A stretch of DNA of 64,000 bases. Source: Colletes latitarsis. Its lineage: Eukaryota; Arthropoda; Insecta; Hymenoptera; Colletidae. How positions within the stretch are numbered: position 1 is the stretch's first letter; the number at the start of each line of letters is the position of its first letter. Both the position numbers and the translations under genes were made by a program. Below the pieces are notes generated by a model. That model was not told the DNA's origin, made no database searches, and was given only the letters and a program-made list of their open reading frames with translations. The DNA is taken from contig NW_027488368.1 of NCBI RefSeq assembly GCF_051014445.1, positions 20,868,001-20,932,000 of the forward strand, written 5' to 3'. Positions 51,991-64,000 of the stretch are shown here, one piece after another.

Positions 51991-54320
51991 CACGCAGTAA
52001 TGTGGTACCACACTGAAACATTCAGTTAAACCTGGTCTTGATAAATATTTTTGAGGATAACGCATGTTAGGTCTGGGTTAGGTCTAGGAATTGCCCTAAT
52101 CAGGCTCATACTTTCGCATATTTCTTATACTTCATGGATAGATCCTGGGCTATTTTCTGGATTGCATCACGTAGTAATGAAGTACAACACTGAAACAGTC
52201 AATTAAACCCGGTTTCGATAAATATTTTAGAGAATAATTCATGTTAGGTCTAGGTTAGGCCTGGGATTTGCCCTCATCAGGGTCATACTTTCGCAGTTCT
52301 AACATACGTGTTGACCTGATCGAGGGTTTTTTCTGCTTTGGATCACGTAGTAAAGTGGTACCACACTGAAACAGTACACTAAACCTGGTTTCGATCAATA
52401 TTTTAGAGGATAACTAAAGTTATGTCTAGGTTAGGCCTGGGATTTGCCCTCATCAGACTCATGCTTTCGCATTTTTCACATACTTGTTGAGCGGATCCTG
52501 GGTTTTTTCTGGTTTGGATCACGTAGTAATGTGGGGCCACACTGAAACAATCAATTAAACCTGGTCTTGATAAATATTTTAGAGGATATCGCATGTTAGG
52601 TCTGGGTTAGGTCTAGGATTTGCCCTCATCAGCCTCATACTTTCGCATATTTCTCATACTTCATGGCTAGATCCTGGGCTTCTTCTGGATTGCATCACGT
52701 AGTAATGAAGTACAACACTGAAACAGTCAATTAAACCTGGTTTCGATAAATATTTTACAGAATAATTCATGTTAGGTCTAGGTTAGGCCTGGGATTTGCC
52801 CTCATCAGGGTCATACTTTCGCAGTTCTAACATACGTGTTGACCTGATCGAGGGTTTTTTCTGCTATGGATCACGTAGTAAAGTGGTACCACACTGAAAC
52901 AGTACACTAAACCTGGTTTCGATCAATATTTTAGAGGATAACGAAAGTTATGTCTAGGTTAGGCCTGGGATTTGCCCTCATCAGACTCATGCTTTCGCAT
53001 TTTTCACATACTTGTTGAACGGATCCTGGGTTTTTTTCTAGTATGGTTCACGTAGTAATGTGGTACCACACTGAAACAATCAATTAAACCAGGTCTTGAT
53101 AAATATTTTAGATGATAACGCATGTTAGGTCTGGGTTAGGTCTAGGATTTGCCCTCATCAGGCCCCTACTTTCGCATATTTCTCATACTTCATGGCTAGA
53201 TCCTGGGCTTTTTCTGGATTGCATCACGTAGTAATGAAGTACAACACTGAAACAGTCAATTAAACCTGGTTTCGATAAATATTTTAGAGAATAATTCATG
53301 TTATGTCTAGGTTAGGCCTGGGATTTGCTCTCATCAGACTCATGCTTTTTTTTTTTTTTTTTTTTTTTTTGTCGTGGGGAAAATCTTCGAAAGACTCCCT
53401 CCCACCTCCTTGGGGAGAGGTGGGAGGGGTGTGTGGGATTCCCCGCGCCCGTACAACGACAGGCGCGGGACCTACCCACTAAAAACCCCACGGTGACCCT
53501 TTGGCACGCTTTGGGAGGATACCGGGAATCGCTCGAAGCATTCTTCCGGTATCCTCCCCGTGCCCGCGCTTTCGCGCCCATCCCCCGGGGGGACAATCGG
53601 TCCCCCCAGTAGACACATTGCCTCATAGCGGCGGGACGGGGCCACTCCATCCCGCCGCTATCCGTCCCGGGGCCGCGTTTAGTGGCGGCTGCGAGCCCCA
53701 ACTCGCAACCGCCCGCGACCCCGTTTCCACCCCTCGGCGGCCGGGCGTTCATGGCCGCACCAGACCGCCGAGGGTGCCTCCCCTTGCGACGGACCGGTAG
53801 GGGGAGGCACTCCTACCCCCAACCGGTCCGACCCGGCGCCGCCTGGCGGGAGGAGGGTCCCCTCAGGACCCCCCTCCCAGCCTAGGTCATCCGCCACGCC
53901 GAGGCATCAGACTCATGCTTTCGCATTTTTCACATACATGTTGAACAGATCCTGGGTTTTTTCTGGTATGGATCACGTAGTAATGTGGTACCACACTGAA
54001 ACATTCAGTTAAACCTGGTCTTGATAAATATTTTTGAGGATAACGCATGTTAGGTCTGGGTTAGGTCTAGGATTTGCCCTCATCAGGCTCATACTTTCGC
54101 ATATTTCTCATACTTCATGGCTAGATCCTGGGCTATTTCTGGATTGGATCACGTAGTAATGTGGTACCACACTGAAACAGTCAATTAAACCTGGTTTCAA
54201 TCAATATTTTAGAGGACAATGCAAGTTAGGTCTGGGATAGGTCTGGGATTTGCCCACATTAGGGTCATACTTTCGCATTTTTCACATACTTATTGAACAG
54301 ATCCTGGGTTTCTTCTGGTA
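51991..54320. repeat. 2,335-bp tandem duplication, right copy
   Basis: Second copy, carrying retroelement copy 3. It matches the left copy except for a patch of about 160 bases (about 52865-53025) with other monomer variants. At its right edge a fragment of a third copy begins (TTGCCCTAATCAGG near 54425) and then turns into other sequence. Confidence 0.85.
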
Positions 54321-57300
54321 TGGATCACGCAGTAATGTGGTACCACACTGAAACATTCAGTTAAACCTGGTCTTGATAAATATTTTTGAGGATAACGCAT
54401 GTTAGGTCTGGGTTAGGTCTAGGATTTGCCCTAATCAGGCTCATACTTTCGCATATTTCTTATACTTCATGGATAGATCCTGGGCTATTTTCTGGTTTGG
54501 ATCACATAGTAATGTGGTACCACACTGAAACAGTCGATTAAACCAGGTTTCGATCAATATTCTTGAGGATAACGCATGTTAGGTCTAGGTAAGGCCTGGG
54601 ATTTTCACACATCAGACTCATTCTTTCGCATTCTTCACATACCTGTTGAACGGATCCTGGGTTTTTTCTGGTTTGGATCACGTAGTAATGTGGGACCACA
54701 CTGAAACAATCAATTAAACCTGGTCTTGATAAATATTTTAGAGGATAACGCATGTTAGGTCTGGGTTAGGTCTAGGATTTGCTCTCGTCAGGCTCATACT
54801 TTCGCATATTTCTCATACTTGATGGCTAGATCCTGGGCTTTTTCTGGATTGCATCACGCAGTAATGACGTACAACACTGAAACAGTCAATTAAACCTGGT
54901 TTCCATCAGTATCTTAGAGGACAACGCAAGTTAGGTCTGGGATAGGTCTGGGATTTGCCCTCATCAGACTCATACGTTCGCATTTTTCACATACTTGTTG
55001 AACAGATCCTGGCTTTTTCTGGTTTGGATCGCGCAGTAATGTGGTACCACACTGAAACAGCCCACTAAACCTGGTTTCGATCAATATTTTAGAGGATAAC
55101 GAAAGTTATGTCTAGGTTAGGCCTGGGATTTGCCCTCATCAGACTCATGCTTTCGCATTTTTCACATACTTGTTGAACAGATCCTGGGTTTTTTCTGGTA
55201 TGGATCACGTAGTAATGTGGTACCATACTGAAACATTCAGTTAAACCTGGTCTTGATAAATATTTTTGAGGATAACGCATCTTAGGTCTGGGATAGGTCT
55301 GGGATTCCCCCTCATCAGGCTCATACTTTCGCACACTTCACAGACTCGTTTAACAGATCCTGGGTTTTTTCTGGTTTGGTTCACGTAGTAATGTGGTACC
55401 ACACTGAAACATTCAGTTAAACCTGGTCTTGATCAATATTTTAGAGGATAACGCATGTTAGGTTTGGGTTAGGTCTAGGATTTGCCCTCATCAGCCTCAT
55501 ACTTTCGCATTTTTCACATACTTGTTGAACAGATCCTGGCTTTTTCTGGTTTGGATCGCGCAGTAATGTGGTACCACACTGAAACAGCCCACTAAACCTG
55601 GTTTCGATCAATATTTTAGAGGATAACGAAAGTTATGTCTAGGTTAGGCCTGGGATTTGCCCTCATCAGACTCATACGTACGCGTTTTTCACATACTTGT
55701 TGAACGCATCCTGGGTTTTTTCTGGTTTGGATCACGTAGCAATGTGGTACCACACTGAAACATTCAAATAAACCAGGTCTTGATAAATATTTTAGATGAT
55801 AACGCATGTTAGGTCTGAGATAGGTCTGGGATTCGCCCTCATCAGGCTCATACTTTCGCACACTTCACAGACTCGTTTAACAGATCCTGGGTTTTTTCTG
55901 GTTTGGTTCAAGTAGTAATGTGGTACCACACTGAAACATTCAGTTAAACCTGGTCTTGATCAATATTTTAGAGGATAACGCATGTTAGGTTTGGGTTAGG
56001 TCTAGGATTTGCCCTCATCAGGCTCATACTTTCGCATTTTTCGCATACTTGTTGAACAGATCCTGGCTTTTTCTGGTTTGGATCGCGCAGTAATGTGGTA
56101 CCACACTGAAACAGCCCACTAAACCTGGTTTCGATCAATATTTTAGAGGATAACGAAAGTTATGTCTAGGTTAGGCCTGGGATTTGCCCTCATCAGACTC
56201 ATGCTTTCGCATTCTTCACATACTTGTTGAGCGGATCCTGGGCTTTTTCTGGTTTGGATCACGTAGTAATGTGGGACCACACTGAAACAATCAATTAAAC
56301 CTGGTCTTGATAAATATTTTAGAGGATATCGCATGTTAGGTCTGGGTTAGGTCTAGGATTTGCCCTCATCAGGCCCCTACTTTCGCATATTTCTCATACT
56401 TCATGGCTAGATCCTGGGCTTTTTCTGGATTGCATCACGTAGTAATGAAGTACAACACTGAAACAGTCAATTAAACCTGGTTTCGATAAATATTTTACAG
56501 AATAATTCATGTTAGGTCTAGGTTAGGCCTGGGATTTGCCCTCATCAAGGTCATACATTCGCAGTTCTAACATACGTGTTGACCTGATCGAGGGTTTTTT
56601 CTGCTTTGGATCACGTAGTAAAGTGGTACCACACTGAAACAGTACACTAAACCTGGTTTCGATCAATATTTTAGAGGATAATGCATGTTAGGTCTAGGTT
56701 AGCCCTGAGATTTTCACTCATCAGACTCATACTTTCGCATTCTTCAGATACTTGTTGAACGGATCCTGGGCTTTTTCTGGATTGCATCACGTAGTAATGA
56801 AGTACAACACTGAAACAGTCAATTAAACCTGGTTTCGATAAATATTTTAGAGAATAATTCATGTTAGGCCTAGGGTAGGCCTGGGATTTGCCCTCATCAG
56901 GGTCATACTTTCGCAGTTCTTACATACGTGTTGACCTGGTCGAGGGTTTTTTCTGCTTTGGATCACGTAGTAAAGTGGTACCACACTGAAACAGTACACT
57001 AAACCTGGTTTGGATCAATATCTTAGAGGATAATGCATGTTAGGTCTAGGTTAGCCCTGAGATTTTCACTCATCAGACTCATACTTTCGCATTCTTCAGA
57101 TACTTGTTGAACGGATCCTGGGTTCTTTTCTAGTATGGTTCACGTAGTAATGTGGTACCACACTGAAACAATCAATTAAACCAGGTCTTGATAAATATTT
57201 TAGAGGATAACGCATGTTAGGTCTGGGTTAGGTGTAGGATTTGCCCTCATCAGGCTCATACTTTCGCATATTTCTCATACTTCATGGCTAGATCCTGGGC

Positions 57301-58163
57301 TGTTTCTGGATTGTATCACGTAGTAATGTGGTACCACGCTGAAACAGTCAATTAAACCTGGTTTCGATCAATATTTTAGAGGATAACGCAAGTTCGGTCT
57401 GGGATAGGTCTGGGATTCGCCCTCATCAGGCTCATACTTTCGCGTTTTTCACATACTTGTTGAACTGATCCTGGGTTTTTTCTGGTTTGGATCACGTAGC
57501 AATTTGGTACAACACTGAAACAGTCGATTAAACCTGGTTTCGATCAATATTTTAGAGGAGAACGCAAGTTTGGTCTGGGATAGGTCTGGGATTTGCCCTC
57601 ATCAGGCTCATACTTTCGCGTTTTTCACATACTTGTTGAACAGATCCTGGGTTTTTTCCGGTTTGAGTCACGTAGTAATGTGGTGCCACACTGAAAGAGT
57701 CGATTAAACCAGGTTTCGATCAATATTTTTGAGGATAACGCATGTTAGGTCCTGGTTAGGCCTGGGATTTTCACTCATCAGACTCATACTTTCGCATTCT
57801 TCACATACTTGTTGAACGGATCCTGGGCTTTTTCTGGATTGCATCACGTAGTAATGAAGTACAACACTGAAACAGTCAATTAAACCTGGTTTCGATAAAT
57901 ATTTTAGAGAATAATTCATGTTAGGCCTAGGGTAGGCCTGGGATTTGCCCTCATCAGGGTCATACTTTCGCAGTTCTTACATACGTGTTGACCTGATCGA
58001 GGGTTTTTTCTGCTTTGGATCACGTAGTAAAGTGGTACCACACTGAAACAGTACACTAAACCTGGTTTGGATCAATATTTTAGAGGATAATGCATGTTAG
58101 GTCTAGGTTAGCCCTGAGATTTTCACTCATCAGACTCATACTTTCGCATTCTTCAGATACTTG
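53015..58163. repeat. 5,149-bp tandem duplication, left copy
   Basis: One retroelement (copy 3) plus about 26 monomers. Markers recur at +5,149 (for example CATCTTAGGTCTGGG at about 55278 and 60427, ACGTACGCG at about 55676 and 60825). A smaller internal repeat of 1,033 bases links about 56671 and about 57704, with the rare variants GGCCTAGGGTAGG and CAGTACACTAAACC. Confidence 0.85.
53349..53904 (-). mobile_element. Poly(A) retroelement copy 3
   Basis: Same element and same insertion event as copy 2. It has the identical 25-T tail (53346-53370), identical right end GAGGC, identical satellite flanks, and lies exactly 2,335 bases later. Point differences from copy 2 include GACACATTGCC for GACACACTGCC, CTCGAAGCATT for CTCGAATCATT, and TTGCGACGG for TTGCGTCGG. 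It is flanked by CATCAGACTCATGCTTT at 53332-53348 and 53905-53921. It is a passenger of satellite duplication, not a new insertion. Confidence 0.9.
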
Positions 58164-61100
58164 TTGAACGGATCCTGGGTTTTTTTCTAGTATGGTTCAC
58201 GTAGTAATGTGGTACCACACTGAAACAATCAATTAAACCAGGTCTTGATAAATATTTTAGATGATAACGCATGTTAGGTCTGGGTTAGGTCTAGGATTTG
58301 CCCTCATCAGGCCCCTACTTTCGCATATTTCTCATACTTCATGGCTAGATCCTGGGCTTTTTCTGGATTGCATCACGTAGTAATGAAGTACAACACTGAA
58401 ACAGTCAATTAAACCTGGTTTCGATAAATATTTTAGAGAATAATTCATGTTATGTCTAGGTTAGGCCTGGGATTTGCTCTCATCAGACTCATGCTTTTTT
58501 TTTTTTTTTTTTTTTTTTTGTCGTGGGGAAAATCTTCGAAAGACTCCCTCCCACCTCCTTGGGGAGAGGTGGGAGGGGTGTGTGGGATTCCCCGCGCCCG
58601 TACAACGACAGGCGCGGGACCTACCCACTAAAAACCCCACGGTGACCCTTTGGCACGCTTTGGGAGGATACCGGGAATCGCTCGAAGCATTCTTCCGGTA
58701 TCCTCCCCGTGCCCGCGCTTTCGCGCCCATCCCCCGGGGGGACAATCGGTCCCCCCAGTAGACACATTGCCTCATAGCGGCGGGACGGGGCCACTCCATC
58801 CCGCCGCTATCCGTCCCGGGGCCGCGTTTAGTGGCGGCTGCGAGCCCCAACTCGCAACCGCCCGCGACCCCGTTTCCACCCCTCGGCGGCCGGGCGTTCA
58901 TGGCCGCACCAGACCGCCGAGGGTGCCTCCCCTTGCGACGGACCGGTAGGGGGAGGCACTCCTACCCCCAACCGGTCCGACCCGGCGCCGCCTGGCGGGA
59001 GGAGGGTCCCCTCAGGACCCCCCTCCCAGCCTAGGTCATCCGCCACGCCGAGGCATCAGACTCATGCTTTCGCATTTTTCACATACATGTTGAACAGATC
59101 CTGGGTTTTTTCTGGTATGGATCACGTAGTAATGTGGTACCACACTGAAACATTCAGTTAAACCTGGTCTTGATAAATATTTTTGAGGATAACGCATGTT
59201 AGGTCTGGGTTAGGTCTAGGATTTGCCCTCATCAGGCTCATACTTTCGCATATTTCTCATACTTCATGGCTAGATCCTGGGCTATTTCTGGATTGGATCA
59301 CGTAGTAATGTGGTACCACACTGAAACAGTCAATTAAACCTGGTTTCGATCAATATTTTAGAGGACAATGCAAGTTAGGTCTGGGATAGGTCTGGGATTT
59401 GCCCACATTAGGGTCATACTTTCGCATTTTTCACAGACTTATTGAACAGATCCTGGGTTTTTTCTGGTATGGATCACGCAGTAATGTGGTACCACACTGA
59501 AACATTCAGTTAAACCTGGTCTTGATAAATATTTTTGAGGATAACGCATGTTAGGTCTGGGTTAGGTCTAGGATTTGCCCTAATCAGGCTCATACTTTCG
59601 CATATTTCTTATACTTCATGGATAGATCCTGGGCTATTTTCTGGTTTGGATCACATAGTAATGTGGTACCACACTGAAACAGTCGATTAAACCAGGTTTC
59701 GATCAATATTCTTGAGGATAACGCATGTTAGGTCTAGGTAAGGCCTGGGATTTTCACACATCAGACTCATTCTTTCGCATTCTTCACATACCTGTTGAAC
59801 GGATCCTGGGTTTTTTCTGGTTTGGATCACGTAGTAATGTGGGACCACACTGAAACAATCAATTAAACCTGGTCTTGATAAATATTTTAGAGGATAACGC
59901 ATGTTAGGTCTGGGTTAGGTCTAGGATTTGCTCTCGTCAGGCTCATACTTTCGCATATTTCTCATACTTGATGGCTAGATCCTGGGCTTTTTCTGGATTG
60001 CATCACGTAGTAATGACGTACAACACTGAAACAGTCAATTAAACCTGGTTTCCATCAGTATCTTAGAGGACAACGCAAGTTAGGTCTGGGATAGGTCTGG
60101 GATTTGCCCTCATCAGACTCATACGTTCGCATTTTTCACATACTTGTTGAACAGATCCTGGCTTTTTCTGGTTTGGATCGCGCAGTAATGTGGTACCACA
60201 CTGAAACAGCCCACTAAACCTGGTTTCGATCAATATTTTAGAGGATAACGAAAGTTATGTCTAGGTTAGGCCTGGGATTTGCCCTCATCAGACTCATGCT
60301 TTCGCATTTTTCACATACTTGTTGAACAGATCCTGGGTTTTTTCTGGTATGGATCACGTAGTAATGTGGTACCATACTGAAACATTCAGTTAAACCTGGT
60401 CTTGATAAATATTTTTGAGGATAACGCATCTTAGGTCTGGGATAGGTCTGGGATTCCCCCTCATCAGGCTCATACTTTCGCACACTTCACAGACTCGTTT
60501 AACAGATCCTGGGTTTTTTCTGGTTTGGTTCACGTAGTAATGTGGTACCACACTGAAACATTCAGTTAAACCTGGTCTTGATCAATATTTTAGAGGATAA
60601 CGCATGTTAGGTTTGGGTTAGGTCTAGGATTTGCCCTCATCAGCCTCATACTTTCGCATTTTTCACATACTTGTTGAACAGATCCTGGCTTTTTCTGGTT
60701 TGGATCGCGCAGTAATGTGGTACCACACTGAAACAGCCCACTAAACCTGGTTTCGATCAATATTTTAGAGGATAACGAAAGTTATGTCAAGGTTAGGCCT
60801 GGGATTTGCCCTCATCAGACTCATACGTACGCGTTTTTCACATACTTGTTGAACGCATCCTGGGTTTTTTCTGGTTTGGATCACGTAGCAATGTGGTACC
60901 ACACTGAAACATTCAAATAAACCAGGTCTTGATAAATATTTTAGATGATAACGCATGTTAGGTCTGAGATAGGTCTGGGATTCGCCCTCATCAGGCTCAT
61001 ACTTTCGCACACTTCACAGACTCGTTTAACAGATCCTGGGTTTTTTCTGGTTTGGTTCAAGTAGTAATGTGGTACCACACTGAAACATTCAGTTAAACCT

Positions 61101-63135
61101 GGTCTTGATCAATATTTTAGAGGATAACGCATGTTAGGTTTGGGTTAGGTCTAGGATTTGCCCTCATGAGGCTCATACTTTCGCATTCTTCACATACTTG
61201 TTGAGCGGATCCTGGGCTTTTTCTGGTTTGGATCACGTAGTAATGTGGGACCACACTGAAACAATCAATTAAACCTGGTCTTGATAAATATTTTTGAGGA
61301 TATCGCATGTTAGGTCTGGGTTAGGTCTAGGATTTGCCCTCATCAGGCCCCTACTTTCGCATATTTCTCATACTTCATGGCTAGATCCTGGGCTTTTTCT
61401 GGATTGCATCACGTAGTAATGAAGTACAACACTGAAACAGTCAATTAAACCTGGTTTCGATAAATATTATACAGAATAATTCATGTTAGGTCTAGGTTAG
61501 GCCTGGGATTTGCCCTCATCAAGGTCATACATTCGCAGTTCTAACATACGTGTTGACCTGATCGAGGGTTTTTTCTGCTTTGGATCACGTAGTAAAGTGG
61601 TACCACACTGAAACAGTACACTAAACCTGGTTTCGATCAATATTTTAGAGGATAATGCATGTTAGGTCTAGGTTAGCCCTGAGATTTTCACTCATCAGAC
61701 TCATACTTTCGCATTCTTCAGATACTTGTTGAACGGATCCTGGGCTTTTTCTGGATTGCATCACGTAGTAATGAAGTACAACACTGAAACAGTCAATTAA
61801 ACCTGGTTTCGATAAATATTTTAGAGAATAATTCATGTTAGGCCTAGGGTAGGCCTGGGATTTGCCCTCATCAGGGTCATACTTTCGCAGTTCTTACATA
61901 CGTGTTGACCTGGTCGAGGGTTTTTTCTGCTTTGGATCACGTAGTAAAGTGGTACCACACTGAAACAGTACACTAAACCTGGTTTGGATCAATATTTTAG
62001 AGGATAATGCATGTTAGGTCTAGGTTAGCCCTGAGATTTTCACTCATCAGACTCATACTTTCGCATTCTTCAGATACTTGTTGAACGGATCCTGGGTTCT
62101 TTTCTAGTATGGTTCACGTAGTAATGTGGTACCACACTGAGACAATCAATTAAACCAGGTCTTGATAAATATTTTAGAGGATAACGCATGTTAGGTCTGG
62201 GTTAGGTGTAGGATTTGCCCTCATCAGGCTCATACTTTCGCATATTTCTCATACTTCATGGCTAGATCCTGGGCTGTTTCTGGATTGTATCACGTAGTAA
62301 TGTGGTACCACGCTGAAACAGTCAATTAAACCTGGTTTCGATCAATATTTTAGAGGATAACGCAAGTTCGGTCTGGGATAGGTCTGGGATTCGCCCTCAT
62401 CAGGCTCATACTTTCGCGTTTTTCACATACTTGTTGAACTGATCCTGGGTTTTTTCTGGTTTGGATCACGTAGCAATTTGGTACAACACTGAAACAGTCG
62501 ATTAAACCTGGTTTCGATCAATATTTTAGAGGAGAACGCAAGTTTGGTCTGGGATAGGTCTGGGATTTGCCCTCATCAGGCTCATACTTTCGCGTTTTTC
62601 ACATACTTGTTGAACAGATCCTGGGTTTTTTCCGGTTTGAGTCACGTAGTAATGTGGTGCCACACTGAAAGAGTCGATTAAACCAGGTTTCGATCAATAT
62701 TTTTGAGGATAACGCATGTTAGGTCCTGGTTAGGCCTGGGATTTTCACTCATCAGACTCATACTTTCGCATTCTTCACATACTTGTTGAACGGATCCTGG
62801 GCTTTTTCTGGATTGCATCACGTAGTAATGAAGTACAACACTGAAACAGTCAATTAAACCTGGTTTCGATAAATATTTTAGAGAATAATTCATGTTAGGC
62901 CTAGGGTAGGCCTGGGATTTGCCCTCATCAGGGTCATACTTTCGCAGTTCTTACATACGTGTTGACCTGATCGAGGGTTTTTTCTGCTTTGGATCACGTA
63001 GTAAAGTGGTACCACACTGAAACAGTACACTAAACCTGGTTTGGATCAATATTTTAGAGGATAATGCATGTTAGGTCTAGGTTAGCCCTGAGATTTTCAC
63101 TCATCAGACTCATACTTTCGCATTCTTCAGATACT
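58164..63135. repeat. 5,149-bp duplication, right copy, one monomer short
   Basis: This matches the left copy at +5,149 to about 61165, then at +4,974. A single monomer (175 bases) has been lost. The join is inside a hybrid monomer where CATGAGGCTCATACTTTCGC runs into ATTCTTCACATACTTGTTGA. It carries retroelement copy 4. The right edge is approximate. Confidence 0.85.
58498..59053 (-). mobile_element. Poly(A) retroelement copy 4
   Basis: A near-perfect duplicate of copy 3 at an offset of exactly 5,149 bases, with the same 25-T tail (58495-58519), the same internal variants (GACACATTGCC, TTGCGACGG) and the same flanking repeats CATCAGACTCATGCTTT at 58481-58497 and 59054-59070. I saw no difference between the two. 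It arose by satellite block duplication. Confidence 0.9.
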
Positions 63136-64000
63136 TGTTGAACGGATCCTGGGTTTTTTTCTAGTATGGTTCACGTAGTAATGTGGTACCACACTGAAAC
63201 AATCAATTAAACCATGTCTTGATAAATATTTTAGAGGATAACGCATGTTAGGTCTGGGTTAGGTGTAGGATTTGCCCTCATCAGGCTCATACTTTCGCAT
63301 ATTTCTCATACTTCATGGCTAGATCCTGGGCAATTTCTGGATTGGATCACGTAGTAATGTGGTACCACACTGAAACAGTCAATTAAACCTGGTTTCGATC
63401 AATATTTTAGAGGATAACGAAAGTTGTGTCTAGGTTAGGCCAGGGATTTGCTCTCATCAGACTCATGCTTACGCATTTTTCACATACTTGTTGAACAGAT
63501 CCTGGGTTTTTTCTGGTTTGGTTCACGTAGTAATGTGGTACCACACTGAAACATTCAATTAAACCAGGTCTTGATAAATATTTTAGATGATAACGCATGT
63601 TAGGTCTGGGTTAGGTCTAGGATTTGCCCTCATCAGGCTCATACTTACGCATATTTCTCATACTTCATGGCTAGATCCTGTGCAATTTCTGGATTGGATC
63701 ACGTAGTAATGTGGTACCACACTGAAACAGTCAATTAAACCTGGTTTCGATCAATATTTTAGAGGATAACGCAAGTTAGGTCTGGGATAGGTCTGGGATT
63801 CGCCCTCATCAGGCTCATACTTTCGCGTTTTTCACATACTTGTTGAACTGATCCTGGGTTGTTTCTGGTATGGATCACGTAGTAATGTGGTACCATACTG
63901 AAACATTCAAATAAACCTGGTCTTGATAAATATTTTAGAGGATAACGCATGTTAGGTTTGGGTTAGGTCTAGGATTTGCCCACATCAGGCTCATACTTTC
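63136..64000. repeat. 176-bp satellite array, right edge
   Basis: About five monomers, starting with the GTTTTTTTCTAGTATGG variant that also opens the 5,149-bp blocks but then departing from them. The palindrome GTGGTACCAC is at 63359-63368 and the dyad AAACCTGGTTT at 63385-63395. The array runs off the end of the window without a change of character. Confidence 0.9.

Noticed and set aside
63385..63410. CENP-B box
   Set aside because: TTCGATCAA matches the first half (TTCG....A) of the mammalian box, but the required CGGG half is absent.
63400..63420. lac-operator-like GAGGATAACG
   Set aside because: A chance partial match to an operator core in eukaryotic satellite. There is no bacterial gene context.
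1..64000. About a hundred similar minus-strand open frames of 63-103 codons (the MRYPLKYLSRPG type)
   Set aside because: They repeat because the 176-bp monomer repeats. 176 is not a multiple of 3, so no frame passes through successive monomers. Starts and stops fall at fixed monomer positions, changes are not synonymous-biased as far as I can see, and longer versions come from single-base slips (for example near 26682 and 45148).
1..64000. CRISPR array
   Set aside because: The repeat unit is 176 bp with no short repeat plus unique-spacer pattern. The variation is that of a satellite.

Overview
This window is almost entirely tandem satellite DNA. A monomer of 176 bp repeats head to tail from the first base to the last, about 350 times, and the array runs past both ends. 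It is interrupted only between about 49.1 and 59.1 kb, by four copies of a GC-rich, poly(A)-tailed retroelement lying on the minus strand. I find no gene I believe in: no protein-coding gene, tRNA, rRNA or CRISPR array. The many 63-103 codon minus-strand reading frames are chance open frames of the monomer, repeated because the monomer is repeated.

The DNA points to a eukaryotic, probably centromeric, pericentromeric or other heterochromatic satellite block. The unit is nucleosome-sized, it has a multi-level higher-order repeat (HOR) structure, and it carries non-LTR (target-primed) retroelement insertions. Each monomer holds two tandem 11-mers that start with TTAGG, the arthropod telomere motif, and the element resembles (from memory only) the 3' end of R1/TRAS-like arthropod LINEs. 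An insect or other arthropod is therefore my best guess, with low confidence.

Monomers fall into at least three families. Type A reads ACTTGTTGAACGGATCC in its middle, type B reads CTTCATGGCTAGATCC, and type C reads CATGTTGACCTGATCGAGGG with GTAAAGTGG. They are mixed in a non-random order that is itself repeated.

Layout. 1-4.4 kb: mixed A/B/C monomers with a local 352-bp dimer. 4.4-14.6 kb: a 1,057-bp six-monomer unit in runs of 3, 1 and about 1.7 copies, nested in 2,290- and 3,347-bp periods. 14.6-24.5 kb: irregular HOR with a 4,219-bp echo. 24.5-31.9 kb: a near-identical 3,699-bp tandem duplication. 31.9-42.7 kb: nested 3,853/4,557/4,909-bp and 2,641-bp duplications. 43-49 kb: mixed HOR. 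49.1-49.4 kb: retroelement copy 1, short and separately inserted. 49.6-54.3 kb: a 2,335-bp tandem duplication carrying retroelement copies 2 and 3. 53.0-63.1 kb: a 5,149-bp duplication carrying copies 3 and 4, whose second half has lost one monomer. 63.1-64 kb: plain satellite.

The most interesting signal is in the retroelements. Copy 1 and copies 2-4 differ in 5' end and in an internal hairpin, and they sit in different monomer variants with correspondingly different target-site duplications. Yet they entered at exactly the same nucleotide of the monomer. That suggests a retroelement with target specificity for this satellite, followed by amplification of one insertion as passenger DNA of the HOR.
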